From assembly GCF_030272615.1 (NCBI RefSeq), contig NC_081413.1, positions 564,503,510 through 564,567,509 on the forward strand: DNA of 64,000 bases. The letters are read 5' to 3'. Made by a program: the position numbers and the translations under genes. Numbering within the stretch: the first letter of the stretch is position 1; every line of letters starts with the position of its first letter. The DNA is from Cryptomeria japonica (Eukaryota; Streptophyta; Pinopsida; Cupressales; Cupressaceae). Below, one piece after another: positions 50,532 through 62,089 of the stretch. The notes below the pieces were generated by a model. That model did no database searches. It was not told the origin of the DNA and worked only from the letters and a program-made list of their open reading frames with translations.

Positions 50532-51059
50532 CTAATTTAGTTGTGGTAGACCTTCTTGCTTCCAATCTTTCAAGTTTGGGTGTATGAGGAAAATAGATTT
50601 TGGTTTTGAAGTTGTGACATGAGTGGGTGTTATGCCTATTTTTATTGATGCACTTGAAGAGTATGATGAAACAATTTGGGTGTTGATTTCATTAGTTGGT
50701 GTTATGCTTGTGCTTGAAGAAGATGTAACAATATGGGTGTTGATTTCATTAGCTAGAGTTATGCTTGTTTTTGTCACAACATTGGCATTTGATGATGGTG
50801 CACATACCATTGTTGACAAGTTGTCTCGTGTAGTATGATATGGATTGGTGATTGCATTGATAAGGGGTTCATGAACAACTTGTGTATTGGAATCATGAGG
50901 GAGACTAGGAGAAAGGATAATGGGATCTTGTTTAGGTGGTGGATGTTGGATGGTATGAAAGAACATCTTGATCTTACGAAACAAGGGTGTTATTATGAGT
51001 GGAATAGAAAACAATGAGGGGATCATCATAAGACTCTTGGTCGACGGGATCTTGATCAA
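50532..51059 (-). CDS. Element C second ORF, 175 aa, Ser/Thr-rich
   Basis: Minus-strand frame overlapping the end of the 295-codon frame in another phase. A hydrophobic start (SLFSIPLIITPLF) is followed by PPPKQDPIILSP and two to three ITPTNEINTQIV-like repeats. It may be the continuation of the upstream ORF after a frameshift rather than a separate gene. No known domain. It ends about 75 bp before the gypsy insertion at 50452. Confidence 0.35.
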   Translation of the reverse strand: MIKIPSTKSLMMIPSLFSIPLIITPLFRKIKMFFHTIQHPPPKQDPIILSPSLPHDSNTQVVHEPLINAITNPYHTTRDNLSTMVCAPSSNANVVTKTSITLANEINTHIVTSSSSTSITPTNEINTQIVSSYSSSASIKIGITPTHVTTSKPKSIFLIHPNLKDWKQEGLPQLN

Positions 51060-51861
51060 AAATTGGGTATAATGAAAAGGTTTGTTCTTGTTCTTGATTT
51101 ATTTCATGACTGATTTCTTCTAATTTTGGATTGTCCACCTGACATGGGGGAGTTTGCATGGGATATTTTTGGAAGGTTTCAACCTTTTGACTTGATGAGG
51201 AAGGATTTTGAATGAGATCCTCTGAATCATGACTTGAATTAGATTGGATTTGTGCTATGGATACCCCTTGGGCATGTGTGTTATTGGGTAGAGATGGTGT
51301 GGATTGGTCTTGTGTGACTTCAAGGGATGATGAAATGGTGGATAGATATGGTTGATTTGGATTTTTGTTGAAAAGGATTTGATTTTGGTTGAATGAATTT
51401 TGATTTGGACTTTGGTTGAAAAGGGTTTGATTTTGGTTGAAAGAGGTACTTTGAATGTTGGGTTGATGCGATTGGTATGTTTGATATGTTGGGTTGAAAG
51501 AAGGTTGAATGTTGGGTTGATATGATTGGTATGATTGATATGTTGGGTTGAAAGAAGGTTGACATGACTCTAATGTTGGTTGAACTGAGGTAGGAATGAT
51601 TTTATTGAAGAATGAAGGTTGGCATGTTTGAATGGTCTCACAAGAAGAAGAAGGTTGGCCTAATAATGATTCCCTTGTGGTTATCACTTCCCTCATCATA
51701 TTTTCTAACCAACCCCTATGGTTGATAGGACTAGTAATGTCTCTCATTTGTTGTTGCAAATTATTAATTTGTTGAGATAATATTTCTATGGATGGTGATG
51801 GAATAGGAATGGAAGAGATGAATTCTTCACCTTCCCTACGAAATGCATAACACCAATCCAT
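50974..51861 (-). CDS. Element C ORF, 295 aa, Q/N/S/P-rich repeat protein
   Basis: Longest uninterrupted frame apart from pol pieces. It opens MDWCYAFRREGEEFISSIP, has a short coiled-coil (EILSQQINNLQQQMRDI), then a compositionally biased middle with repeats (SFNPTYQSYQSYQPNIQ, SFNPTYQTYQSHQPNIQ, then FNQNQ/LFNQSPNQ units) and an acidic tail (LEEISHEINQEQEQTF). No zinc knuckle, protease or RT. It sits where gag would be, 2.1 kb from the PBS of element C. The reading frame may extend upstream in another phase (51836-52168 begins with a hydrophobic MVLFFLMCLLCPLLHF). A prion-like or structural role would be speculation. Confidence 0.5.
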   Translation of the reverse strand: MDWCYAFRREGEEFISSIPIPSPSIEILSQQINNLQQQMRDITSPINHRGWLENMMREVITTRESLLGQPSSSCETIQTCQPSFFNKIIPTSVQPTLESCQPSFNPTYQSYQSYQPNIQPSFNPTYQTYQSHQPNIQSTSFNQNQTLFNQSPNQNSFNQNQILFNKNPNQPYLSTISSSLEVTQDQSTPSLPNNTHAQGVSIAQIQSNSSHDSEDLIQNPSSSSQKVETFQKYPMQTPPCQVDNPKLEEISHEINQEQEQTFSLYPIFDQDPVDQESYDDPLIVFYSTHNNTLVS

Positions 51862-52168
51862 GATGTTCGCTTGATTGGTTTGAACCTAAGATCATAACAT
51901 GTAAGATGTTTTCTTCATTTCTAGAAGGTTGCATAAGTTTGATTTGATGTTGATGTTGACAAGCTTGTTTGCTACAGGGTTTTGATCTTGTTGACATTGA
52001 AACTTGACTTTGTTGAGAGATTTGATCTTGTTGATGTTTTTGACAAAACTTTGGTTGAGATTCCACTTTTTTTTTGTTTTTGTTTTCATTTTGGTATTTT
52101 CTAAAATGTTTGAACTTGGTGAAATGTAGTAAAGGACACAACAGACACATCAAAAAGAATAAAACCAT
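51836..52168 (-). CDS. Element C first ORF, 110 aa, hydrophobic start then Q/K-rich
   Basis: Starts with a membrane-segment-like MVLFFLMCLLCPLLHFTKF, then a Lys/Asn/Gln-rich region (YQNENKNKKKVESQPKF, QQDQISQQSQVSMSTRS). Overlaps the 295-codon frame by 26 bp in another phase, so either two overlapping ORFs or one gene with a frameshift. No family recognised. Confidence 0.3.
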   Translation of the reverse strand: MVLFFLMCLLCPLLHFTKFKHFRKYQNENKNKKKVESQPKFCQKHQQDQISQQSQVSMSTRSKPCSKQACQHQHQIKLMQPSRNEENILHVMILGSNQSSEHHGLVLCIS

Positions 52169-54004
52169 GAAAAGAATACTCGTTTAAGGAACTTTTTTCA
52201 AATTCCCATGAATGTTGGAGTCTTTTTCAAGACCCCATTTTATTTTTGTTGTATTTGGGCAATTCGATATCACATCAAGTAGACTCTCCTAAGGTCAAAG
52301 GGTCACAAGTATTATCATAGCCCACATATTGATACTTCATCAGCTCAAGCAACCCTGTCACACCCTAAGGTGCGCCCATTTTTTTTGCCTTTTTTCCAAA
52401 AATTAGACCAAAGAAGATTTCTCCTCAATTGGCTCGTTATCATGGGAGATATATGGTGAGTGTCTTGGGGGCGGATTCTTCCCCACCCTTGCACTGTGAT
52501 AAAACAAGTGTCTGGTTACTGACTCAGCTTGGCTTCTAATTTCTATGGTGTTTAGATAGGGTTTTGTTTGAGTGGTCATAATCAACAACGTTTTACACTC
52601 CATTGAGGGAGGTCTCCTAGTCTATAGAGGTTACACTGTACAGATTTTAATGTATCGTATAGGCACTGAGGGAGGCATAATGCTGTTGTGACAACATGTA
52701 ACACTCGTCACATATGATTTTCATCACATACACATTTATTTATAGTGGCTTGGATTACTTGGCTTTAGCCATTGCCACATAGGTCGTTCCCCTCTCACCG
52801 ACCTTAATGGTGCTCTAAGGGCAACTCAGGAGGGCAGGCCTTCTAAAGGATTTAATTGCAAAAATTAAAGGAAAGCATGAAGGAAGAGAGTCTGGTTTTT
52901 TGATCACCCATTGAAGGGGAGCGCATAATACCTATCCCTTCGAAGACATGAAAAACAAAATTCTTTTTTAACCTTCCATTGCAGTGATTTTCTATTCTAA
53001 GTGGAGATGTTGCTCCACACAGACATGGTGTTCATTTTAACCGTCATAGCAATGATGAAAGTTGTATTGTTATTTATTTAAAGCACCAAAAAGAAAGATT
53101 TCTACTCTAACTCTGCAGAGAAAATGAAATTAGTCAACACATGTTGGGCTATCCAGCCTAATTTTCCAATTACAGAGTTCTATCTTTTTATAGACAAAAA
53201 GATATTCTAGTAAAAACAAAACTATAACCGAACAAAAAATGAAAAAATGAATCTATCAAATGTGACATACTCGACTTACCTACAAAGAAAATGTGAACTG
53301 ATATCTAATCAAGTACGAAATGATGTATCATCAATTGCGAATTACTGTGTGAGCAATTGTGATATGATGACTGATCAATTGCGACATGATATGAGATCAA
53401 TTGCTCACTTTTTTTTTAATTTTTAGAAGAAAAACAGAATAAAAAGACAAAAGATACAAGGGTTATTCTGCAATGATATTGTCCCACAACATGCGATCCA
53501 TCACATCAATTTCATCGAAGAATTTGTACTTAATTAAGAAGCGGTGGATGGTCTTGTGATTTTGAGCAATCTCCTCTCTTTCTTCGATCTCACGAAGCTC
53601 CTTTTCCACCTTTAAAAGCCTTTGATAAGCCTTTTATTGTCTCCTATGTTGTTTGCCTTCCTTGTATCTGAAATTGTGAAGGTCACCTTTCCTACCATTG
53701 GATTAAATACATCTTATATGCAAAAATAAAATTTTCCAGAATTTAATGAAATTTTAGGGTTAGATGTGCAAGACAAAATAATGCAGAAATGACACAGTTT
53801 TTTTAAAATTTGCATTCCTTTAAAGCAATTGTGATCTATTTAAGAAATTGTAATATGATGTCTGAGCAATTGTGATATGATATGATAGCAATTGCGACAC
53901 GTTAGAAGAATTGCGAATTTCTGTGTATGAATTGCGAGATCAAATATCCTATGCATGTACGGATTCACAAAATTTATCAAAATAGGAAATGAAGGTTAGA
54001 ATGT
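52169..54004 (-). other. Element C leader region, non-coding
   Basis: Between PBS and first ORF. No supported gene; the minus frame at 52403-52603 shows nothing. Contains two clusters of CAATTGCG/CAATTGTGA motifs (53325-53410 and 53820-53940), matching those near the 3' end of the element. Confidence 0.5.
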
Positions 54005-54022
54005 TTCACGTCGGGTTCACCA
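54005..54022 (-). promoter_or_regulatory. PBS-like site of element C
   Basis: Minus strand TGGTGAACCCGACGTGAA, identical over 18 nt to 1427-1444, two bases from the LTR edge at 54025. Confidence 0.7.
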
Positions 54023-54024
54023 AA

Positions 54025-55168
54025 TGTTTTCAGGTAGTAAATTAGCATAAATTGCATAATCAGATATCAAAGAGAGAATCACAACTATAATCTAATCAAT
54101 ATTACTCCTAAATTACAATGAAATAAAACTAGCATCAATTGAATTATGAAATGAAACTAATTAAAAGCTCCCTTAATTGACATAGAAAGGCTTCCATTGT
54201 TCTCCAATTTGCATGGTTGATGGCTCTCAGGTATTGCACCAATTTACTGCATACAAATATTTTGAAGACTGTGATTCTGAAAAAAGATAGATTGAAATGA
54301 GAAAAGAGGTTGAATTTATAGATTTTCAACACAAAGGGGGTGAGAAATAGAACTCAAGTGTTGATTGGGAGATAACTAATTAGATTGATTAGTTAATAGA
54401 GTTGATTGATTTGTTAACTAAGATTGATTGGCTTGTCAACTAAATTGATTGAGTAGTCAACTGGATTGATTGGAGAGTGAACTCAATTGATTGACTAGTA
54501 AATTGAATAGACTAGCTAGTTGACTGGATTGATTGATTAGAAGATTGAATTTATTGGAGACAAGTGGATTGATTTTGAGTTAAAAAAGGATGATTGATGA
54601 GTTAACTCATTAGACAATTGATTTGATCAATCAGTTCTGATTTTAGCATGTGTTGTAGGAATTTGAAATTGAATTTGATTTTCATTTTCAATTTGGATTT
54701 GAATTTGGTCATTCAAATGTTGAAATGCACTTGAAATTAACTGAAATTCAGATTTGGGAAAAATGTGAAATTGATGATTTGGAATTAGATGAAATGAATT
54801 GAAATTCGAATTTGGGAGAAATGAGATGAAATTAGATGGAATTATAATTTGGGGATTTGGAGGAATTTAACTAATTAATTTAAATAATTTAAATGAAATT
54901 ATTTAAACTTAGGAAATATAATTAATTAAACAATAAAGATTATTTAACTAAGGAAAAGGTTGTAATTAATTAAATAATTGATATTTAATTAATAATTGAG
55001 ATATGGTTACCTGATTAAAATGATTTGAGAATAGAAATAGAATAATTAAAAGTGTTGAAGGGCGATGATTAGAAGAAATAGTTAGTTTAATCAAATAATT
55101 GAAGAATTACTTAATTAAAAAGATGAATAATTAGTGTAGAATTAATGAGACATTTTTAGGTGTCTACA
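54025..55168 (-). repeat. 5' LTR of element C
   Basis: 1,144 bp, TGTTTTCAGGTAG to TTTTTAGGTGTCTACA. The last 714 bp match the 3' LTR pieces at 30237-32508. Composition is dominated by GATT/AATTGA words. Outer flank (CCAGC) has no matching duplication on the left because that edge is deleted. Confidence 0.85.
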
Positions 55169-56190
55169 CCAGCTATAAGTTTTTTTTAACATAATCTACA
55201 CTATCAAATGAATATTTATCTCAAAGAAATGCATGGTACATTTCTCCAAATCTCCTTCAATATTCAATGTTCATCAAATAATGGTTTGCATTGATAGTGG
55301 GGTAGTTTGATAGGAAAATGAACTACTACCTATTTCCTTCCCTTGCATCTTTTTATAAATTCACCTATCCTTTTGAAAACTTGAATTAGCATGAATTTAT
55401 CTCTCACATGGATAATTTGCATGGAAACCCATCAACACTCTAATGTTAATGTTGGTTAATCTTTGGAATTGGATGAAATAACTCTCATATGCTTTGATCA
55501 ACTCAATAGCTTTTAAAGACATTGTCATACTTATATCGCTCTAAATTTTTGAGACCATATACATTGTGAATGCACAATTTGTTCTTCTAAAACTTGGGTA
55601 GCTATTATCTATCTAGAGTTATGCATAGTAATCATAAATTTGAGTTACTCCATCAAAATTACCATTGGAAAGTAACCCTAACCAAGCCCTCATGATTCCA
55701 TTAAATTAAACCAAATATGAAGACATACAAAAGGATTTGTTGAATTAGAATTGGGTTATTTATTTGTGAATCTTGTTGGTTATTATCGTACCTTGATCTA
55801 TAAATTATTCCCTGTAACTGATAATAATAATAAATTGGTACATACAATCCTGAAATTTGTTGACATTATCATTGTCAATTAATATATAAAGGAGCATGAT
55901 AATGTTTGAGACATTATTACCAAAGTTTGACATGTGAAAATTCTTTAGTAGTTGTGAATTTACCTTTTTGGGGATTGCTAACCAACACCTTGTGATTGTG
56001 TTGCGGTATACACTTTTCTTCTTGGCAAAATTTTGATAAGCCACTTTGGATCAATATTTGTGAACACCTCTCTTTAAGATAGATTAAGGAGTGTATTGAA
56101 AGATTCCCCATCAACTTTAGTAGTTACTCTATCATCCATTATTTTTAGTCCAAGGTTTGGGGATCATAATGGTTGATATATTATACAACT
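55169..56190. other. Unassigned stretch between element C and copia E integrase
   Basis: Minus frames at 55805-56114 overlap in two phases and look like decayed coding sequence, but I recognise no motif. It does not continue copia E, so a further insertion or rearrangement separates the two halves. Confidence 0.4.
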
Positions 56191-56210
56191 AGGTATTTTA
56201 TGTTACTTAT

Positions 56211-57915
56211 AGAACAAGGACTAGAGGACTAAGAGGAGAAAGGTATTTTATGTTACTTATTGATGAATACTCTAGAATGACTTTTGTTACTTTCTTAAGA
56301 GAAAAAAATGAAGCATTAGATAGGTTTAAAGTGTTGAAAGAAATGACTGAAAATCAAATAGATGGTAGAATCAAATGTTTAAGGTTTGATAGAGGAGGAG
56401 AGTTTACATCAAATGAATTTATCAATTTTTATGAAGAATATGACATTAGAAGACACCTCTCTACTCCAAGAATCCCTCAACATAATGGTGTAGTTGAAAG
56501 GAAAAACAAAACCATTATTGAAATGGCCAAAACAATGTTAAAGGACCAACCTACCTAATGTATATTGGAGAGAATATATACATACTACAATTTATCTACT
56601 TAATAGGGTAAAAATAAAAGTAAATCACACAAAGACACCTTATGAACTTTGGAATGGTAGATCTGCTATAGTCAAATACTTTAGAATATTTGGAAGTAAG
56701 TGTTACATAAAAAGAGATGAAGATGATCGAGGAAAGTTTGAGGCTAGAGAAAATGAAGGAATCTTTTTGGGACACTCTACAAATAGTAAGGCCTATCAGT
56801 ACTACAACAAGAGGCTACGAAAGATTGTGGAAAGTGCAAATGTAAAAGTCTCTGAAGAATGGAATCAAACTAAGGTAGCATCCAAACTTGAGCCTGAGAT
56901 AGAAATAATACCAGTTGTTGAAGAAAAGAAAGCTAATTTGGAAGTGGTATAATCTAATTCACAAGAAGAAGAAAATGAACAAGCTCCTAAGAAATCAACA
57001 AAGTATGTTCAAAAGAATCATTTTGAAGATCAAATCATTGGAGATAAGAGAAAGGGTGTTCAAACAAGAATAAGTAATCAAGAAAAATATTGCTTCGTAT
57101 CCAAAGTTGAGCCAAGGACCTATATGGAAGCCAAAAAAGATGAAAATTGGATAAAGGAAATGGAATAAGAACTAAACCAAATAGAAAATAATCAAACATG
57201 GGATCTAGTACCTAGAATAGTGAACAAAATTGTGATAAGAACCAAGTGGGTGTTTCAAAACATGCTAAATGAAGAGGAAAAAGTCACTAGGAATAAGACT
57301 ATTATTCTGCAAAGGTTACTCACAAGTTGAAGGCATAGATTTTGAGGAGACATTTGCTTCAATAGAAAGGATGGAAGCTATATGAATGTTCCTCACATTT
57401 GCAACAATTTTTTTTCAAAGTATATCAGATGGATTTCAAGTCAACATTTTTGAATGGAGAACTTGAGGAAGAAGTATACATTTAACAACCGAATGGGTTC
57501 AAGTTGACAGATAAACCAAAGATAGTTTTCAAATTGAAGAAGGCATTGTACGGACTCAAGCAAGCTCCTAGAGCTTGGTATGCAAGGTTGGAAAGATATA
57601 TGATACAACAAAACTTCAGGAAAGGTACTGCGGATAGAAATATTTATTTCAAGATTGAGGATGACAAATTATTGATTATTGTGTTATATGTTAATGCTAT
57701 CATATTTGGAAGAGACATGGAAGTATCTACAGAAGAAATGATAAAGGTATTTGAAATGTCTATGATAGGTGAATTATCATTTTTTATTGGTCTACAAGTT
57801 ACTCAATCAGAAAAGGGCATCTTTATTTCTCAGGCCAAATACAACAATGAGCTATTCATGAAGTTTGAGATGGAAAATTCTAAACAAATTACCACTCCTT
57901 TGGCTAATAGTTGTA
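56211..57915 (+). pseudogene. Copia E integrase and reverse transcriptase (3' part)
   Basis: Plus strand. Integrase: RGLRGERYFMLLIDEYSRMT (first Asp block truncated), RFDRGGEFTSNEF (second Asp), IPQHNGVVERKNKTIIEMAK (Glu), then TPYELWNG, GIFLGHSTNSKAYQYYNKR in the next frame. RT: ENNQTWDLVPR, TKWVFQ, then after frameshifts KALYGLKQAPRAWYARLE. The catalytic box YVDD reads YVNA (57693-57698), so both Asp are lost; ELSFFIGLQVTQSEKGIFIS follows. The reading ends near TTPLANSCK at about 57915, before RNase H, and a GA microsatellite begins. Same copia type and strand as 28742-30236 and resumes about 45 residues after that piece stops. Confidence 0.87.
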
Positions 57916-57958
57916 AGTTGGGGATGTGGGGAGAGCAATAGATAGGGAGAGAAGGGTA

Positions 57959-58455
<497 letters not shown>

Positions 58456-58539
58456 GGTGTTAGGGATAGTAGGAGAGATCGACCTGTAGCTAGAGGGAAA
58501 GAGTGTCCAATTGGGAGATTATATGAGGGATCTTGGGAA

Positions 58540-59725
58540 ACATAATTTATTTAATATTAAATATTATATTGGGATATATATAAGTTTTTAAATATATATA
58601 CTAATATACATGTATTAGTAATATATATAAATATTTATATATTAAATAAAACATATAAAATTATATTTTATATATTATACATAATTGTATAAGAGATTAT
58701 TATATATCATATATTATATATTATATTTATAGAAATAAACTAATAAAAATTGGATATCTAATAATATCAGATATTTGATAACCAATGATATCAGATATTA
58801 TATTTATAGAAGTAAACTAACAAAAATCAGATACCTAATAATATCATATATCTAATAATATCATATATCCAATAATATGGTGCAGTCACGGTTGGGAGGG
58901 ACCTCAATGAGATCTATCCAGATCGTGTAGCATGAGTGAAATATAATGAAAGAAAGACAAGATGATGGAGGTAATGTAGAACTGATTGATTATATCATAA
59001 AAATTGTTTATAATCTTCCGACAACATGGAGGCTACAAGATTCGGCTCACTAGCTTGATACAAACATGCTCAATTACAGTCTTAGTCTATACTGGACCTC
59101 TTAACCTCAAGATAGATATTCTTGGTTATGAAAGCTTCTTCTACAAGCTAGATTACATTGATTTATATGGTCTAGAGGGATCCGGGTTGGCCCAAGAATA
59201 ATGAAACAATGATGAACATGATGAAATGTGTAAAACCAACAGGTCGACCTCTGCCAATGAAAATCCTCCAAAAAATCCAAAGGAAGAAGTGTGAATTAGA
59301 GGGAAGGTCAACCACACGCCAAGGAATGCTGGAAAAAATGAAATGGGGCTCCACAAGCTATGGAAAGGATTGACAAGATTCACGAATAGCAAATAGGTCC
59401 AAGCGGTTTCGGTGTTTTAAGCCAAAAATCTGTCTCGGAATCTGGAAGTGATAACTTGCCGGAAAATTATCCAAACGTCACCCAGTTCAGGAATAAGGAA
59501 GATAATCATGATTACAAGAAAAATGTAGCTCCACAAGGTCCAGTGAGAAAATGCAAGAAAATGCAGAAAGAAATACTAAAACTGCAAAACAGAAAACAAA
59601 TTGAAAATAAATGTTTTTGGTTGATGCAAAATTGCTAAGCATTGGGGATGCTCCTGCATCATAATATCAGATATTTGATATTTGATAATATTAGATATCC
59701 ATTAAATCTATGGATATATATGATA
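58540..59725. repeat. AT-rich region with ATATC-type short repeats
   Basis: 58560-58880 and 59655-59725 contain repeated TAATAATATCAGATATTTGA words. The intervening 58880-59650 is more mixed but has no convincing frame; short open frames (for example 59004-59201) have no motif. Confidence 0.5.
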
Positions 59726-61830
59726 TCCATTACCTCTAACAAAAATTTGCAGCCTTGGGATTTCTTTGGGATCTGGCTAGGATGTGCCAAACCTAGAAAG
59801 TCAACACAAAAAACATGTTTAGGAACTTTCCTTGCTTTTCTATACTTTTCCCATATGTCTGACGACTTTTTTTTACTTGAAATTGATGAAACAAAAAGGG
59901 TTTTTCTAGGAGACTCTCATCTTTCGACTGGTACAAATTATGCCTTATTTTGAATTTAATAAATAATTATTATTCATTTTCTGTTTGAATACAACTAAAG
60001 TCTTGATTGATAGGCTGATTGAAAAATATCTATAACTTTTAAACGACATCACATTTTTTGAATCTGAAACACGTGTCACATTCTATGCTTCACATACTAT
60101 AGGATTTAAAAAAAAATTGAATTTCATAAATTTTTTACAAGTTATGGTGGTCAAACATACAAGTTTTTATATTTTTAAAAAGTAGTAAACAATTCAAAAT
60201 TAATTATTTACTCTGAAAAAAATTACAAAAAAATATGCATCACATCTATACATGAGTATTCTACTTATAACTAGAATCTTATAAAAACAAATTCTGATTT
60301 GAATGTGGTTAGGGTGGTCGGACAGATACCCGCTTCTTATCTTTTTCTTGAAAATTTAGTACTACTGCATTGAAATTTTAAATTTTTACCAAATAATTTT
60401 TTTTTAAAAAAACAACTAGTATCTTAGAAACTAAATTCAATTTTCTACAGATTCTATTCTTACATATTTTTAAAATAATGTTGATAACTTATTCAAATTT
60501 TTATGTCAAGTTGCCTAACTCTGTTTTTCTAAATTTTCATTACCACTTAAGGGCCTAGTTTGGTCCACCATGATCCTACACATACCCACCAAAGTGTTTA
60601 AGTAAAGAAGGAAAAACTCAATTACTCAATTATTTTCATGAAAAGTTAAGAATGAGTTATATGGTTCAAGTTTAGTGGGATTTCAATTATTTTCATTAAT
60701 GTGAGCCCAATAGGAAATCTCATTAGCACGGGTGTTGTCTACAAATAGAACAAGAACGGGTAATGTAAGGTGACACCAATGATGTACATGGTTTAATTGG
60801 TTGATAGAGAGATGCCTCAACAAGTAAATACAACTATAAGGTTCTATGCAAAAGAGTCTAGCACGTAAGTCGAGGAGTGCTTTGAAAGAGACGTGTCAAA
60901 TCAATTAATGATAGATCTATGTAAGGTTTGAACAACGCTATGAAATTGAACATGGGTGGCTGCAAGAAGTTGAGTCCCACTTTTGGGCAAAAAGTGGAAG
61001 TGTTTTCTCTGTTTTTCAAATTTTATGTCGATTGATGTCAAAATTTGATGCACTTAGAGATTGAATCTCAAAAAACTTCAGTAATAGAAAATATAGTGCT
61101 CAAAGTCTACTTTTCAAATATGTAATTTATTTTAATACCCACATGGTAGAAATCCCTTTTTAGTAGGCATGTTTAAAAACCAGTTTTTCAAAATGCCTGT
61201 TTCAGGACCATACCACCCATGTGTACGACCACCCTTTTTGGATGCAAATAAATGAATTTTTGCAAATCCTTCTGGGAAATGATACCTAAGACACCAAATA
61301 TTGATGAGAATATTTTTGCTTATTTTTTTATTGAATATATATTTTTTTATTAATTTTTAACTGACAATAAAGTATATTTTCAAAACATCGGGTGTACGAC
61401 CACCATAATTTGATGAAAATTTCATATTTTTCATTTTTTTTTTTAATATGCAAAATAATTGTATTTAGATTGATGCCATATAATTTATTTTTCTAAAATC
61501 CTAAAAACCAAAAAGTTATTAAAGTTTTAGTGAACCTTGGTATTTTATGTTTCTGTTCCACTTTTGATTAATAAATAATACACAAATAGTAAAAGAAATC
61601 TTATCACTATAAAATTTACATTTCTAAAATTAGGACGCTGAAAACTCTAATGGGTTTTCGTTTCGTCAAAAAATCCAATTAGAAAGGCCCTCAAAAAATT
61701 AGGCCAAGGTAGAAATCTGATGTCGTTTTACCTTAGTCATTTTTTTGGAGGTCTAAGCATAGGCTTGGTGAGACCAAGCCTATCCCGAAGCAAAAAACAA
61801 AGCTAAGGAATGTTTCCCGCCCCTAATTTC
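59726..61830. other. Unassigned AT-rich stretch
   Basis: No gene seen. GACCACC/GGTGGTC words recur at about 60146, 60313, 61227 and 61398, twice as GTACGACCACC. Could be flank or subterminal sequence of the transposon-like gene that follows. Confidence 0.4.
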
Positions 61831-61833
61831 AAA

Positions 61834-62031
61834 AAACAGGTGCCTATTTTGCTATGTACCGTTGAAATCAAAACGAGCGCCCGTTTTTAAAAATGGGCAC
61901 CTGTTTCTGAAAAGATCCATTGGGCCAGACTCTGGCCCATAAGCACAAATCCCAATGATTGAATGATTTTTCAATCATTGGCTGACAGGTATGATTTGCA
62001 AAGAGAATGTTTTGATTAATCATTCTCTTTG
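61834..62031. repeat. Four consecutive inverted repeats upstream of transposase-like gene
   Basis: AAACAGGTGCC (61834-61844) with GGCACCTGTTT (61896-61906); TGGGCCAGA/TCTGGCCCA around one base (61921-61939); CAATGATTGA (61953-61962) with TCAATCATTG (61971-61980); CAAAGAGAATG (61999-62009) with CATTCTCTTTG (62021-62031). All arms are perfect. Confidence 0.85.
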
Positions 62032-62089
62032 TTTGTCTTATTGTCGATTTGGTAAGGAGATTGATTCGAATTCAAATTTTGGTGTAGCC

